Notes under the pieces: generated by a model
The model's input: the letters and a program-made list of their open reading frames with translations, nothing else
The model's database searches: none
Told to the model about the DNA's origin: nothing
Program-made: the position numbers and the translations under genes
From: Cyanobacterium stanieri LEGE 03274
GTDB lineage: Bacteria; Cyanobacteriota; Cyanobacteriia; Cyanobacteriales; Cyanobacteriaceae
Direction of reading: 5' to 3'
NCBI RefSeq assembly: GCF_015207825.1
Contig: NZ_JADEWC010000013.1
Location: 1-64,000 of the forward strand
DNA: 64,000 nt
Shown here: positions 11,489-21,336 of the stretch, piece by piece
Layout: each line of letters opens with the position of its first letter
Position numbering within the stretch: the first letter of the stretch is position 1

Positions 11489-12931
11489 ATGTTTATTAAT
11501 ATTTATCAACCAGATAAGGTGAAAAAGTTCATTGAAGATAAAATCTTATTCGGTAATGAGCTTACCCCTGAATTGGCAGCTATTTTAACGGTATATTTTG
11601 TTCAAGGTATTTTGGGTTTGGCGAGGTTGGCGGTGAGCTTTTTCCTTAAGGATGAGTTAATGTTATCCCCGGCGCAGGTGTCTGCTTTGATGGGGGTGGC
11701 GGCCATTCCTTGGGTTACTAAACCGATTATTGGTTTTTTTAGTGATAGTAAGCCTTTATTTTCTTATCGTCGTCGTAGTTATCTTATTTTATCAGGTTTT
11801 TTAGGGGCGATCGCATGGCTTAGTTTAGCTACCATTGTTAGTAATGCTTGGGGCGCTACGGTGGCCATTTTAATGACTTCTTTATCGGTGGCCATGAGTG
11901 ATGTTATCGTTGATTCTGTGGTGGTAGAAAGGGCAAGGAATGAATCCCTAGAAACCGCTGGTTCACTGCAATCGGTAACTTGGGGTTGTTCGGCATTGGG
12001 GGGAATTATTACCGCCTATTTCAGTGGTTTATTGTTGGAATATTTCAGCGCCTCCCAGGTGTTTATGGTAACGGCTTGTTTTCCTCTGATTGTGGTGGGG
12101 GTAGCGTGGTTAATTATCGAAAAACCTGTCATGGAGGAGGAAGAAACGCCGAGCGCATGGAATCAAACAAAGCAGTTATGGAATACCCTCAAACAAAAAA
12201 CTATTTTAGCCCCTGTAATTTTCATTGCCCTCTGGCAAGGCACTCCTAGCGCCGATTCTGCTTTTTTCTTTTTTACGACTAATGAGTTAGGATTTCAGGC
12301 GGAATTTTTGGGGCGGGTGCGATTGGTGACGAGTGTGGCTTCTTTAATTGGGGTGTTTTGTTATCAGAAATGGTTGAAACAAATTTCTTTTCGGGTGATG
12401 TTGGGTTGGAGTGTGGTTTTATCTTCTTTGTTGGGGATGACGAGTTTAATTTTGGTTACCCATTTTAATCGTACTTTAGGTATTGATGATCATTGGTTTA
12501 GTTTGGGTGATAGTCTGATATTGACGGTAATGGGGCAAATTGCTTTTATGCCTGTGTTGGTGTTATCTGCCCGTCTTTGCCCCGAGGGGATTGAGGCAAG
12601 TTTTTTTGCCTTATTGATGTCTATCTGGAATTTTGCGGGGTTAATTTCCCATGAATTGGGGGCTTTATTGACTGATTGGTTAGGGGTAACGGAAACGGAT
12701 TTTTCTAATTTAGCTTTATTATTGCTGATTACTAATTTATCTAGTTTGTTGCCTTTATTTTTGATTAATTTTTTACCTAACCATGATCCGCAGGAGGTGG
12801 CTTCTGTTAATCTTCCTATATCTGAGGTTTACGAGCATCATAGTCCTGGGGCGATCGCCTCTAGTGATATAATGCCCGAGGTGGTTTATTCTTCTAGTAA
12901 TAGACGCCCACAGCAAATTAAGGAAAACTAA
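11489..12931 (+). CDS. BT1/folate-biopterin transporter family MFS protein
   Basis: 480-residue polytopic membrane protein with about twelve hydrophobic segments. The N-terminal TPELAAILTVYFVQGILGLARLAVSFFLKDEL and the loop IGFFSDSKPLFSYRRRSYLILSG are typical of the BT1 family of the major facilitator superfamily, which includes folate/biopterin carriers of trypanosomatids and cyanobacteria. Transport of folates or pterins across the plasma membrane is the family-based expectation; specificity is not shown by the sequence. The C-terminal 50 residues are hydrophilic and cytosolic. It starts 116 bp after the amidase gene and could be read with it or alone. Confidence 0.8.
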   Translation: MFINIYQPDKVKKFIEDKILFGNELTPELAAILTVYFVQGILGLARLAVSFFLKDELMLSPAQVSALMGVAAIPWVTKPIIGFFSDSKPLFSYRRRSYLILSGFLGAIAWLSLATIVSNAWGATVAILMTSLSVAMSDVIVDSVVVERARNESLETAGSLQSVTWGCSALGGIITAYFSGLLLEYFSASQVFMVTACFPLIVVGVAWLIIEKPVMEEEETPSAWNQTKQLWNTLKQKTILAPVIFIALWQGTPSADSAFFFFTTNELGFQAEFLGRVRLVTSVASLIGVFCYQKWLKQISFRVMLGWSVVLSSLLGMTSLILVTHFNRTLGIDDHWFSLGDSLILTVMGQIAFMPVLVLSARLCPEGIEASFFALLMSIWNFAGLISHELGALLTDWLGVTETDFSNLALLLLITNLSSLLPLFLINFLPNHDPQEVASVNLPISEVYEHHSPGAIASSDIMPEVVYSSSNRRPQQIKEN

Positions 12932-12942
12932 AAAACATTTTC

Positions 12943-13065
12943 GGCGTTGCTGACTTTAGGTATGATTTCTCGTTGAGGAAGGGAACGGGGAACGGTTATA
13001 ATATCTAAAAGTATTAGTTTTTAGTGTAATTCAACGATATTTCATACTATAACCCGTGCAATGCC
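12943..13065. mobile_element. 122-bp-type MITE (family 2), copy 1
   Basis: Starts with GGCGTTGCTGACTTTAGGTA and ends with the degenerate inverse, ending GCAATGCC. The eight bases immediately outside are ACATTTTC on the left and ACATCTTC on the right, a 7/8 target duplication. No ORF. The same ends, length and 8-bp duplications occur at 22029-22150 and 51606-51727. Confidence 0.75.
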
Positions 13066-13077
13066 ACATCTTCACAG

Positions 13078-13205
13078 TATATCAAGTCCGCTTGAACACT
13101 TACAGATTAATTCAAAATAATGAAAGTTTAATTTATTAAACGAAGTATCATTAGCCGTGTAATTTATTACACGGTTGGTAAAACAGGTAATTGAGCGAAC
13201 TTAAC
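13078..13205. repeat. Family-3 repeat (TATATCAAGT ends), diverged copy A
   Basis: Begins TATATCAAGTCCGCTTGA and runs to GAGCGAACTTAACAT, matching the layout of the better copy at 44987-45139. It contains both hairpins of the shared module: GTTTAATTTATTAAAC (13126-13141) and CCGTGTAATTTATTACACGG (13155-13174). With the preceding 122-bp element it fills the space 12932-13248 between the convergent transporter and pstB genes. Confidence 0.65.
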
Positions 13206-13223
13206 ATTAAATTAAGGATGCTA

Positions 13224-13238
13224 GTGGGCATCGCCCAC
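13224..13238 (-). terminator. Hairpin after pstB (possible terminator)
   Basis: Six-base-pair stem GTGGGC/GCCCAC with a three-base loop, about 11 bases past the pstB stop. There is no clear T run on the minus strand, so termination may be weak or may depend on the repeat hairpins further on. Confidence 0.4.
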
Positions 13239-13248
13239 CATAACAACT

Positions 13249-14058
13249 TTAACCAAAACGGCCACTGACATATTGTTGGGTAGCTTCCTCGGCTGGATTT
13301 TGGAAAATATTTTCAGTTTTATCATATTCCACCAAATAACCTAATTTGCCCCCTCCTCCCTCAACACTACGGGCATTAAAAAAGGCAGTTAAATCGGATA
13401 CCCTTGAAGCCTGTTGCATATTGTGGGTAACGATGATGATGGTGTAGTTACGCTTTAATTCGTGGATGGATTCTTCTACCTTAAGGGTGGAAATAGGATC
13501 TAGCGCCGAGCAAGGTTCATCCATTAAAATAACATCAGGTTGAATGGCGATGGTACGGGCGATACACAAGCGCTGTTGTTGCCCCCCTGAAAGGGCTAAA
13601 CCACTCTGTTTGAGTTTGTCTTTCACTTCATCCCAGACGGCCGCTTTGCGTAGGGAATCTTCTACTAAGTCATCCATATTGCCTTGATAGCCATTGAGTC
13701 TTGCACCCCAGGCGATGTTTTCGTAGATGGATTTGGGGAAGGGGTTGGGTTTTTGGAATACCATACCAATTCTAGATCTTAAACCCACAGGATCAACGGA
13801 TTTGGCATAAATATCTTTACCTTTGAAGGTAATTCTGCCTTTAACTCTGGCGCTGGCGACTAAGTCATTCATGCGGTTGATACATCTGAGGATGGTGCTT
13901 TTTCCGCATCCAGAAGGCCCGATGAAGGCTACGGCGTTATTTTTGGGGATGTCTAGGTTGACTCCTGCCACGGCTTTATGAGTGCCATAATAGACATCTA
14001 CGTTTTCGATCTGGACTAGGGGTTCTTGTGCTATATTTTTATCTAATTCTGGACTCAT
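13249..14058 (-). CDS. pstB: Phosphate ABC transporter ATP-binding protein PstB (stand-alone copy)
   Basis: 269-residue ABC ATPase of the PstB subfamily. It has Walker [10 protein letters not shown], the PstB-type segment [21 protein letters not shown], the signature [16 protein letters not shown] and Walker [14 protein letters not shown]. It energises high-affinity phosphate uptake with PstSCA. No other pst gene is adjacent; a second, more diverged pstB sits in a complete pstSCAB operon at 38.4-41.7 kb. This copy is closer to canonical PstB, so it may serve another Pst permease elsewhere in the genome or be shared. The 170-bp upstream gap has two TTAA half-sites 11 bp apart near 14201-14215, a weak hint of a Pho box. 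Confidence 0.9.
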   Translation of the reverse strand: MSPELDKNIAQEPLVQIENVDVYYGTHKAVAGVNLDIPKNNAVAFIGPSGCGKSTILRCINRMNDLVASARVKGRITFKGKDIYAKSVDPVGLRSRIGMVFQKPNPFPKSIYENIAWGARLNGYQGNMDDLVEDSLRKAAVWDEVKDKLKQSGLALSGGQQQRLCIARTIAIQPDVILMDEPCSALDPISTLKVEESIHELKRNYTIIIVTHNMQQASRVSDLTAFFNARSVEGGGGKLGYLVEYDKTENIFQNPAEEATQQYVSGRFG

Positions 14059-14231
14059 GGTTATTTTTAGTAATTAAAATATTTTATTTGGGCTTTTTTG
14101 TCTGGGTAGAGTTAAACTAAACTACTGTAAAGCTCTGGCTGAATTGAAAAATAAAAAGCAAATTTACAGTAATTATAGTCTGAGTGTGCCAATTATCAAG
14201 TTAAGACGAAATTAACAAAATTGAGAATCTA

Positions 14232-15428
14232 ATGAGTAGTATTTCCCTATGTATGATTGTTAAAGATGAGGCGAAGTCTTTGCCTAATTGTCTTAATAGT
14301 GTAAAAGATTTTGTTTCGGAAATGGTGATTGTCGATACGGGTTCGACGGATGATACTAGGGAAGTGGCGCAGGGTTTTGGGGCGAAGGTGGTGGATTATG
14401 AGTGGAATAATAATTTTGCGGATGCTCGTAATTTTGGTTTGGGTTTTGTGGAGTCGGATTGGGTTTTGGTTTTGGATGCGGATGAGGTTTTTAATGGGGA
14501 GGTTTTTCCTGCCATAGAAAAGGCGGTGGGGAAGGATGATAATTTGGTGGTGAATTTGATTCGTCATGAGGTGGGGGCGAATTCTTCTCCTTATTCGTTG
14601 TTGTCTCGTTTGTTTCGTCGTCATCCTCAAATTAATTTTTCTCGTCCTTATCATGCTTTGATTGATGATGCGGTGGAGGGTTTACGGGAGGAAGAAGGCC
14701 ATTGGCAGGTGGTGGATTTGGCTCAAGTGGCGATCGCCCATTATGGTTATCAACCTGCTATTATTGAGGCACAGGATAAGGCACAGAGGGGAAGGGTTGC
14801 CATGGAGTCTTATCTTAAGGAGAATCCCAATGATAGTTATGTATGCAGTAAGTTGGGGGCGCTTTATCTACAGTTAGGGGAGAAAAAAAAGGGTTTAAAG
14901 TTGTTAACTAAGGGCTTAAAGTTACATGGTAGTAGTCCTGCGACTACGTTTGAGTTACACTATCATCTAGCTAATGCTTTGGTAAGGGATAGTCAGATTG
15001 ATTCGGCGATTAAACATTATGACAAGGCGATCGCCCTTCCCCTTTTACCTATGATAAAATTAGGGGCTTATCATAATTATGCTAGTTTATCTTACCAACA
15101 AAAGGAATATTTAAAGGCGATCGAGTTATACCAAGAATGTCTAAAAATTCAGCCTAATTTTGCTTTGGTTTACTATAATCTGGGTTTATGTTACAAGGCT
15201 TTGGGGCGTAATTTCAAAGCTATTACGGCCTATCAAAACGCCATTAAACTTAATCCTAACGATGCCTATGCCTATCAAAATCTGGGGTTATTGTTATATC
15301 GACAGGCTCAATACGAAGATAGTCAGAAAGCCTTACAACAGGCTGTTATGTTGCACCGTCAACAAAATCCTAACTTTGCCATACAATTAGAACAGGAGTT
15401 AAGGGCGATCGGTTTTTCTTTTGAATAG
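14232..15428 (+). CDS. Family 2 glycosyltransferase with C-terminal TPR repeats
   Basis: 398 residues. The N-terminal GT-A domain (about 1-170) has the typical SLCMIVKDEAKSLPNCLNSV opening, VDTGSTDDT and the metal-binding ESDWVLVLDADE. It is followed by at least four TPR units (about 200-380; clear ones start YHNYASLSYQQKEY, VYYNLGLCYKALGR and AYQNLGLLLYRQAQ). This SunS-like GT2 plus TPR layout is common in cyanobacteria; the sugar and acceptor are unknown, and both protein and polysaccharide targets are possible. No membrane segment is seen, so it is probably cytosolic. The first 500 bases are unusually rich in GAT/GAG codons, giving long shadow frames on the other strand. Confidence 0.8.
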   Translation: MSSISLCMIVKDEAKSLPNCLNSVKDFVSEMVIVDTGSTDDTREVAQGFGAKVVDYEWNNNFADARNFGLGFVESDWVLVLDADEVFNGEVFPAIEKAVGKDDNLVVNLIRHEVGANSSPYSLLSRLFRRHPQINFSRPYHALIDDAVEGLREEEGHWQVVDLAQVAIAHYGYQPAIIEAQDKAQRGRVAMESYLKENPNDSYVCSKLGALYLQLGEKKKGLKLLTKGLKLHGSSPATTFELHYHLANALVRDSQIDSAIKHYDKAIALPLLPMIKLGAYHNYASLSYQQKEYLKAIELYQECLKIQPNFALVYYNLGLCYKALGRNFKAITAYQNAIKLNPNDAYAYQNLGLLLYRQAQYEDSQKALQQAVMLHRQQNPNFAIQLEQELRAIGFSFE

Positions 15429-15514
15429 AAGTTTATCATCACCCACATTCCCTCTCTTGCCTTTTAACCCCTTGCTAAGATAAAGTATAAATCGTCCGTA
15501 ATAGTGATTAGAAG

Positions 15515-16396
15515 ATGAGAATCCGTCGTCAAGAGCCTTCCCCCGCCGTTGCCGTTGAAAGTTTGCGCTATCAAGTAAAAGTACCAGAAGCCGAGCCACA
15601 AAACATCCTTGAGGAGATTGTTTGGTACAAAGAGCAAGAGGTGGAGAAAATGCGCGATCGCCTTTCTCTGTTAGATTTGAGGGTAAAGGTAAACAACCTA
15701 ACCAACCAACCCAAGGACTTTTTAGGGGCGCTACGTCATAGCCCTAATCAACCCGCCCTCATTGCTGAGGTGAAAAAGGCATCCCCCAGTAAAGGGGTTA
15801 TTCGTGCTGATTTTGACCCCGGTGCGATCGCCTCTGCTTACCAACAAGGGGGCGCGGCTTGTCTATCTGTATTAACTGACAAAAAATTTTTTCAGGGTAG
15901 TTTTGAAAACCTTGCCATGGTTAGAAACACCGTCAATTTACCCCTACTGTGTAAAGAATTTGTCATCTACCCCTATCAAATATACCTCGCTAGGCTCAAC
16001 GGAGCTGACGCTGTCTTACTCATTACCGCCATTCTCAAAGATAGTGACATTAAATATTTTCTGAAAATTATCGAAGGATTAGGCATGACAGCCTTAATTG
16101 AAGTTCATACTCTCTCAGAATTAGATCGAGTATTAGCCATTGAGGGAGTGAAGTTAATTGGTATTAATAATCGCAACCTTGAAGATTTTACCGTTACCCT
16201 CGATACCACCAAAGATATTCTCGCCCAAAGGGCAGATATTATTAAGGAAAAAGATATAACCATTGTCAGTGAATCGGGTTTATATACCAAAGAGGATTTA
16301 CAGTTTGTACAACAAGCCGGGGCAAACGCCGTATTAATCGGTGAATCTTTGGTAAAACAAGACAACATCACTGCGGCAGTGCAAAATCTTTATTAA
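15515..16396 (+). CDS. trpC: Indole-3-glycerol-phosphate synthase
   Basis: 293-residue TIM-barrel enzyme of tryptophan synthesis that converts 1-(2-carboxyphenylamino)-1-deoxyribulose-5-phosphate to indole-3-glycerol phosphate. Family motifs are plain: [64 protein letters not shown] and [13 protein letters not shown]. An extra N-terminal 40 residues precede the barrel, as in other cyanobacterial TrpC. No other trp gene is adjacent, as usual in cyanobacteria, where the pathway genes are scattered. Its 3' end overlaps the convergent NurA-domain gene by four bases. Confidence 0.95.
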   Translation: MRIRRQEPSPAVAVESLRYQVKVPEAEPQNILEEIVWYKEQEVEKMRDRLSLLDLRVKVNNLTNQPKDFLGALRHSPNQPALIAEVKKASPSKGVIRADFDPGAIASAYQQGGAACLSVLTDKKFFQGSFENLAMVRNTVNLPLLCKEFVIYPYQIYLARLNGADAVLLITAILKDSDIKYFLKIIEGLGMTALIEVHTLSELDRVLAIEGVKLIGINNRNLEDFTVTLDTTKDILAQRADIIKEKDITIVSESGLYTKEDLQFVQQAGANAVLIGESLVKQDNITAAVQNLY

Positions 16397-17589
16397 GCTA
16401 TACTTCCCCGTTTTCGGGCTTCTTTATAAGAAACGCCCACATTTCGCACCCCATATCTTAACATTTGATCTTCGATGAGGGAAAAAAATTGGGTGCGATC
16501 GCCCCCTTTCACCACCGCCAAATTATGGGCTTCGGCTAAGGCTACGGGATAACCAAAACCTTTATCAATTTGAGTCAGGGTAATACTAAGGGCTTGATTT
16601 AACAATTCTGAATCCTCTGCTATCCACTGTGGAAACTCTATTCTAGCCACCTCTGCACCCCCATGGAGGTAACAAAAATGGGTTTTTTGACTTTCAGGGT
16701 AAAAATCCAGAATACGGCTGTTACTGCGAAAAATAGCACTTCTTTGGCGAGGTTGTAAAATTTTTTGCCATAAACTACTATCCCTGAGGGGTTCTACTTT
16801 TTGACAAGGATTTTTTTCATTGTCCAATGAGCAGTAATTATTACAATTAGGTACATCGTAGGGACAAGCCATGAGGCGCAAAAAGCTGATTGCTTCGGTA
16901 CTACGGGAAGCGCTGATATAGCCCACGATGGGGATTTTACTTTCCCTTAATTGTTCCCATGATTCAATGACAGGGTTTAATATCTCCTCTCTGGCTTCGG
17001 TGGGCAGGGTATCTAAAAACCAAAAAGCCAACGAACCATCTGTCATGGCTAAATTCGGGACATTAAAATGCGCCCCTGGAGGGTTTACCCATGTACAAGC
17101 CATTTCTGTTAATATTTGGATTTCTTTTAAGGTGCGCTGGTAGCCCATCCATTCTTCGGTGCGGATGCCCCATTTCCTTGAGCCGTAAAGATCTTCTGTT
17201 TTATAGTATATTTCGGGAATGCTATCTAGTAGGGGATGGAGATTTTGTCCATAGTGAAGCATTATTCTGCCGATGTTAATCAGATAACAATAGATAATTT
17301 CATGGTGGGAGGGGGCAATTTGTGAGCCATCACTGGAAAAAACACTATGGCTGGGGGGGGCTTCTGGTATGTCTATGGCTGTATCTAATGATTCTACGGG
17401 TGTGCCAGGGGAGAATATGAGGCGATCGCACCATAATTCCTGTGCTTTAATTAAATTATCTTGATGCTCGTTGGCTTGGAAAAAAAGTTGTTGAGCCATT
17501 TCCAATCTTTTTACACTAGCTTGGGCGTCTTTTTGCATCTGTTGCCCGATTTCTGGCATTTGTCGAGCTAATTTGGCTATGTCAAGCAT
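16393..17589 (-). CDS. NurA-domain protein (putative DNA repair nuclease)
   Basis: 398-residue protein that fits the NurA family of 5'-3' nucleases. The central acidic motif [14 protein letters not shown] (about residues 85-98) and the later [10 protein letters not shown] and [13 protein letters not shown] segments match the family core. In archaea NurA works with the HerA ATPase in end resection. No HerA-like gene is in the window, so the partner is unknown, and cyanobacterial members may have another role. A Cys cluster ([12 protein letters not shown]...NPCQ, about 250-275) could bind metal. It ends convergently with trpC, and its promoter lies next to a 600-bp repeat-rich gap. Confidence 0.7.
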   Translation of the reverse strand: MLDIAKLARQMPEIGQQMQKDAQASVKRLEMAQQLFFQANEHQDNLIKAQELWCDRLIFSPGTPVESLDTAIDIPEAPPSHSVFSSDGSQIAPSHHEIIYCYLINIGRIMLHYGQNLHPLLDSIPEIYYKTEDLYGSRKWGIRTEEWMGYQRTLKEIQILTEMACTWVNPPGAHFNVPNLAMTDGSLAFWFLDTLPTEAREEILNPVIESWEQLRESKIPIVGYISASRSTEAISFLRLMACPYDVPNCNNYCSLDNEKNPCQKVEPLRDSSLWQKILQPRQRSAIFRSNSRILDFYPESQKTHFCYLHGGAEVARIEFPQWIAEDSELLNQALSITLTQIDKGFGYPVALAEAHNLAVVKGGDRTQFFSLIEDQMLRYGVRNVGVSYKEARKRGSIA

Positions 17590-17708
17590 TTCATTTAATG
17601 GACAATGGACAATTATCAGGTTTTAATATCTCGGTATTATACTAAATTCTGTTTTAATAATGTACTAATTAAGACAGGGAACAGGGAATGGGTAACGGGC
17701 AATAGTAA

Positions 17709-17950
17709 TATGAAATAGAAAAAATATTGCTATAAATATAATTAACTTCAGTATTTCCCGCCTTGTAATGAATTACAAGGCTACGGATTTTTCGTTCAAT
17801 AAATTGAACTTTTATGTTTGGAAATAAATGGATTCAGCACCCATAAATCTATACAAGGAATGGTCAAGGGTTTTAACCTAAATTGAGGTTAATTAGGCTG
17901 GGATTTTATTTGAGAGGTTTTATTTGTCGTAAACATTTAAGTATTTCATA
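17709..17950. mobile_element. 242-bp MITE (family 1), copy 1
   Basis: Terminal inverted repeats TATGAAATA/TATTTCATA, flanked on both sides by TAA (17706-17708 and 17951-17953), a 3-bp target duplication. No coding capacity. Internally it has CCTTGTAATGAATTACAAGG (17761-17780) and GTTCAATAAATTGAAC (17794-17809). It is the same length as, and about 97% identical by eye to, the copy at 43258-43499, so it moved recently. Confidence 0.8.
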
Positions 17951-17982
17951 TAAGTTAAATATTTTCGACCATTTCTGGCTAT

Positions 17983-18085
17983 TATATCAAGTTCGGATAA
18001 TTCGTTATCAATAGATTTTATCTTCGTATCCCCACCCTGTAATAAATTACACGGCTAATGATAGTTCGTTCAATAAATTGAACTT
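17983..18085. repeat. Family-3 repeat, truncated copy B
   Basis: Starts TATATCAAGTTCGGATAATT and contains both module hairpins, CCCTGTAATAAATTACACGG (18035-18054) and GTTCAATAAATTGAAC (18068-18083), then breaks off. It is in the orientation of copy C at 43176 and opposite to copies A and D. The rest of the gap 17590-18203 is low-complexity (GGGAACAGGGAATGGG, CCCTATCCCCCTTACTCC). Confidence 0.65.
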
Positions 18086-18142
18086 ATTGTACCTTTACTC
18101 CCTATCCCCCTTACTCCTCATTTCCAAGCCATTGCCCATTCC

Positions 18143-18188
18143 CTATTGCCACACTAAACTAAAAATCATACCTTAATTCACCAACGCC
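18143..18188. repeat. Right-end remnant of the 122-bp MITE (family 2)
   Basis: 46 bases from CTATTGCCACACTAAACT to CACCAACGCC match the right part of the element at 22029-22150 with very few changes, but no left end lies at the expected distance. It sits just downstream of uppP. Confidence 0.6.
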
Positions 18189-18203
18189 AATTTTTGATGT
18201 TTG

Positions 18204-19154
18204 CTAGTTAAAAAAGATCACCCCTAAAATTATTAAACCAAAAAGAAGGCGATACCAGACAAAAATCCAAGTTTTCTTTTTCTGTAAAAAACGAATTAAC
18301 CAAGCAATGGCTAGATAGGAAAAAATTGCTGAAGATATAGTACCAACCACAAGGGGCATAATGGACTCGGCATTAACATTAACCGTTAACACATCCCTTA
18401 ACTCCACCAATCCGGCGATGGTAATGGCCGGGATACCCAATAAAAAAGAAAATCTGGCGGCCGTGGAACGTTCTAAATTAATAAATAATCCTGCGGTAAT
18501 AGTTGAGCCTGAGCGAGACACCCCCGGAATTAGGGCTAGGGTTTGGGCTAATCCCATCAGGATACCATCTCTAATGGAGAGGTCATCAAAATTTCTTTTC
18601 GGGTGAGAAAATTTTTCCGCCATGGCAAGGAGTATGGACATAATTATGGACGTAAGGGCGATCGCACTCAATCCCCTAACCACAGAGCTATCATAATCAG
18701 CCACAAATGCTTTAATACTTAAACCCACCACACATATAGGAATAGTACCTACAATAATACCCAAACCGATTTTAAATTCATGGGTATCATAATTTTTGGT
18801 GTGCCATGCCTTAACCATTCCTAAAGTCAGAGTTTTTAAATCTTGCCAAAAATAAGAAATAACTGCCAGAATACTACCTAACTGAATAATAGCAGTAAAA
18901 GCAACCCCAGGATCGCCCCATCCGAGCGCCATGGGTACAACCTTCAAATGAGCAGAGCTACTGATGGGTAAAAACTCCGTCATGCCTTGTACAAAACCCA
19001 AAAAAACGGCCTGAAAAAAGTTTAATGGCTGGTAATTTGTCTCAACCACCAAATTTTGGGCAACGGTTACCCCCTGACTCAATACCACAAGCATTAAGCC
19101 ACCTAAAACACCAGACACCCAAGTAAAAATCGATGATTGAGACTTTATAGACAT
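18204..19154 (-). CDS. uppP: Undecaprenyl-diphosphatase
   Basis: 316-residue BacA/UppP membrane enzyme that recycles undecaprenyl diphosphate to the monophosphate carrier for peptidoglycan and other surface glycans. The two catalytic regions are plain: GFVQGMTEFLPISSSAHL and PGVSRSGSTITAG. About seven further hydrophobic helices follow. The protein is about 40 residues longer at the N-terminus than usual; the extra part is a hydrophobic helix followed by TVAQNLVVETNY, resembling a signal peptide or an added membrane anchor. No internal Met lies close to the usual start, so the extension is probably real. Confidence 0.93.
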   Translation of the reverse strand: MSIKSQSSIFTWVSGVLGGLMLVVLSQGVTVAQNLVVETNYQPLNFFQAVFLGFVQGMTEFLPISSSAHLKVVPMALGWGDPGVAFTAIIQLGSILAVISYFWQDLKTLTLGMVKAWHTKNYDTHEFKIGLGIIVGTIPICVVGLSIKAFVADYDSSVVRGLSAIALTSIIMSILLAMAEKFSHPKRNFDDLSIRDGILMGLAQTLALIPGVSRSGSTITAGLFINLERSTAARFSFLLGIPAITIAGLVELRDVLTVNVNAESIMPLVVGTISSAIFSYLAIAWLIRFLQKKKTWIFVWYRLLFGLIILGVIFFN

Positions 19155-19250
19155 TTAATAAGTAATGAATAATTAAAAGATGGATAGACAAAGAGAAAAC
19201 AGCCAATTGGACTGTCATTGTGCATTATCCATGGTGTATTGTCAATGAGT

Positions 19251-20345
19251 TTATTTTAAAATTTCTTTTATTTCTTGAGCAGAGGCTACATCCCCCCTTT
19301 GTTGATAAATTTCTTCTGCTTTTTTGAGCATGGTGGCGGCTTCTTCATTTCTACTTCTTTCCTTGAGAAGCATTCCTAAACGATGATAGCCATAGGGGTT
19401 TTGAGGTGCTACTTCGATAAATTGGCGATAAGCCACAATGGCCATGATATTATTTCCCTGTCTTTCTAACACCCTTGCGATACTACCATGGGCAACCACA
19501 GAGTTAGGATCTAAACTAGAAGCCCTCCGATAAGCACTTAGAGCCATTTCCCAGTCTTCGTTTTGCTCATATAACATTGCCATTTTCAAGATGACATTGG
19601 CATCACTGAGGTGATTAACGTGTAAACTTTCTAATTTTTTTAATCCCTCGGCGGCATCGCCCTGTTGAAAATAAGCAGTGGCTAATTTTACTTGTAAATC
19701 TGTATTGGTGGGAAATTTATTGATGGCTTCGGTTAAAAGGGCGATCGCACCTTCATACTTACCCTGTTGATATAAGGAAGTAGCCATCATATCATAAGCG
19801 GTTTCATTGGTTGCATTGAGGGAAACGATTTCTTGATAATGTCTTTCTACCGCCTCATGTTGTCCATTTCTGAGGGATAAAACCCCCAAAGCTAAGTGAT
19901 ATTCCACATTTCTAGGCTGTAATTCCAACGCCCTACCATAAGCCTGTATGGCCTCGGCTTCCTCACCATTTTTGGCTAAAGTATAACCCAAAGCCCCGTA
20001 AAAACTAGCATTATCAGGCTCTAGGGAAACCGCCCGACGATAAGCCCTAGCTGATGCAGAAAAATCACCATTACTAGCATACAAAAAGCCCATCCCTGAA
20101 AAAATACGAGCATTGGTATCATCAATACTAGAGGCTTGACGATAGGCATTAAGAGCGTTATTCAAATCTCCGTTATCAATATATTCCTTTCCTTGGGTTA
20201 GTAACTCATAAAGTTGCTCTTTTTGCTGAAAAGTAAGCTGTTTACTAACCTTCTGCTGTGCCTCGGCAGAAGACATTACGTTTAGTAATCCCATACCACC
20301 AATTACCAGTGAGAGGGTTAACTGACTCAGAAATTTTCTGTTCAC
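19251..20345 (-). CDS. Secreted tetratricopeptide repeat protein
   Basis: 364 residues. A signal peptide (about 1-30, ending SSAEAQ) is followed by about nine tandem TPR units from residue 37 to the end, with clear W/Y-x-x-L-G/A-x-x-x-A/Y pattern (for example ARIFSGMGFLYASNGDFSASARAYRRAVSLEPDN). There is no catalytic domain. It should be a periplasmic or membrane-linked scaffold for protein contacts. The partner is unknown; the neighbours uppP and a HEAT-repeat gene lie on the same strand but 96 and 133 bp away, so a shared operon is not clear. TPR proteins of this type are common in cyanobacteria, and the repeats alone do not identify a function. Confidence 0.75.
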   Translation of the reverse strand: MNRKFLSQLTLSLVIGGMGLLNVMSSAEAQQKVSKQLTFQQKEQLYELLTQGKEYIDNGDLNNALNAYRQASSIDDTNARIFSGMGFLYASNGDFSASARAYRRAVSLEPDNASFYGALGYTLAKNGEEAEAIQAYGRALELQPRNVEYHLALGVLSLRNGQHEAVERHYQEIVSLNATNETAYDMMATSLYQQGKYEGAIALLTEAINKFPTNTDLQVKLATAYFQQGDAAEGLKKLESLHVNHLSDANVILKMAMLYEQNEDWEMALSAYRRASSLDPNSVVAHGSIARVLERQGNNIMAIVAYRQFIEVAPQNPYGYHRLGMLLKERSRNEEAATMLKKAEEIYQQRGDVASAQEIKEILK

Positions 20346-20478
20346 TGTTCGTAAATCTCCATTTTGACTTAATGAATCTTAATATTAGCAAACCCAAAAG
20401 TCAAATGGGGGAGATTTTTTTAGTTCAAAACATTCTTCCTATGCACTCATATCCCTAACACTTTGTAATACCTACTAC

Positions 20479-21147
20479 CTAACTTCCTGCATCAACATAG
20501 TTTTTGGCTTCCTCTGCCACGGCATCGGACTTGTCTTGTGTTAATTTTTGTAAAGCACCTTGAGCTTTTTCCCCTCCGAGTCGCCCGAGGGCTTGGGCTA
20601 GACGGTGGCGAATTTGCCAATCATCGTTATCCACAAAATTTAGAAGTAAATCGATGGCTCGGTTATCGCCTAATTCCCCTAAGGCGCTGATGGAAGCTGT
20701 TTGTAGTAAAGTATTATCGGAATTAAGAGCTTTTTCTAGTAAATCAAATCCACGGCTATCCCCCAATTCCCCTAAAGCGGCCACTATACTAAATTGGATT
20801 AACCAATCATCGGTGCTGTTATACACTTTTTCTAAATCGGGATAAGCATCCTTCATTTTCAGCCCCGCAATGGCATCGGCGGCTGCTGCCCGAACATCGG
20901 ACTCTGGATCGTTATATAATCTATCTAGCAATACTTCTTTACTTTTAGCTAAATCTGCCCCTCCGAGGGTGTCTAGTTGTGACACGGCTGCATATCTCAC
21001 CCTGACATTATCATCTTGAATCACAGGGATAATCAAGGCAAAAGCGTCTTGGGGGGATAGATTTCTAAGTTCATTGATGCCCCTGATGCGATCGCCAAAG
21101 TCCTCAGAATAGAGAAGTTTTTTAACTGATTCTGGTGTACTACTCAT
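20479..21147 (-). CDS. HEAT-repeat protein, NblB-like
   Basis: 222 residues built almost entirely from about six PBS-lyase type HEAT repeats (units such as DDNVRVRYAAVSQLDTLGG, DPESDVRAAAADAIAGL and DDWQIRHRLAQALGRLGG). The opening SSTPESVKKLLYSEDFGDRIRGINELRNL and the total length resemble NblB, the small HEAT protein needed for phycobilisome breakdown during nutrient starvation. That assignment is from memory of the family, not proof. Phycobilin lyases CpcE/CpcF share the fold but are usually paired and next to phycobilisome genes, which are absent here. Confidence 0.65.
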   Translation of the reverse strand: MSSTPESVKKLLYSEDFGDRIRGINELRNLSPQDAFALIIPVIQDDNVRVRYAAVSQLDTLGGADLAKSKEVLLDRLYNDPESDVRAAAADAIAGLKMKDAYPDLEKVYNSTDDWLIQFSIVAALGELGDSRGFDLLEKALNSDNTLLQTASISALGELGDNRAIDLLLNFVDNDDWQIRHRLAQALGRLGGEKAQGALQKLTQDKSDAVAEEAKNYVDAGS

Positions 21148-21336
21148 ATGTATATTGTTTTATTATGGTTTGTAATCAGCACCCTTAGTAAGAGTCCGAT
21201 TAATTATTGATTAAAAAAGAGTTAAAGAAATCGAAAATTAACAACAAATAAAGTGGAAATGATAAATTATAGTATCTGTTGCGTCATATTCTATAACTAA
21301 TTTTCCATTACCACCATCAAAGTATTTAATTAATGA

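Noticed and set aside
14247-14654. 135-codon minus-strand frame opposite the TPR glycosyltransferase
   Set aside because: Rich in Arg and Ile from GAT/GAG-rich sense codons; a shadow of the real gene.
20479-21147. CpcE/CpcF phycobilin lyase
   Set aside because: Same HEAT fold, but shorter, single, and with no phycobilisome genes nearby; an NblB-like protein fits better.
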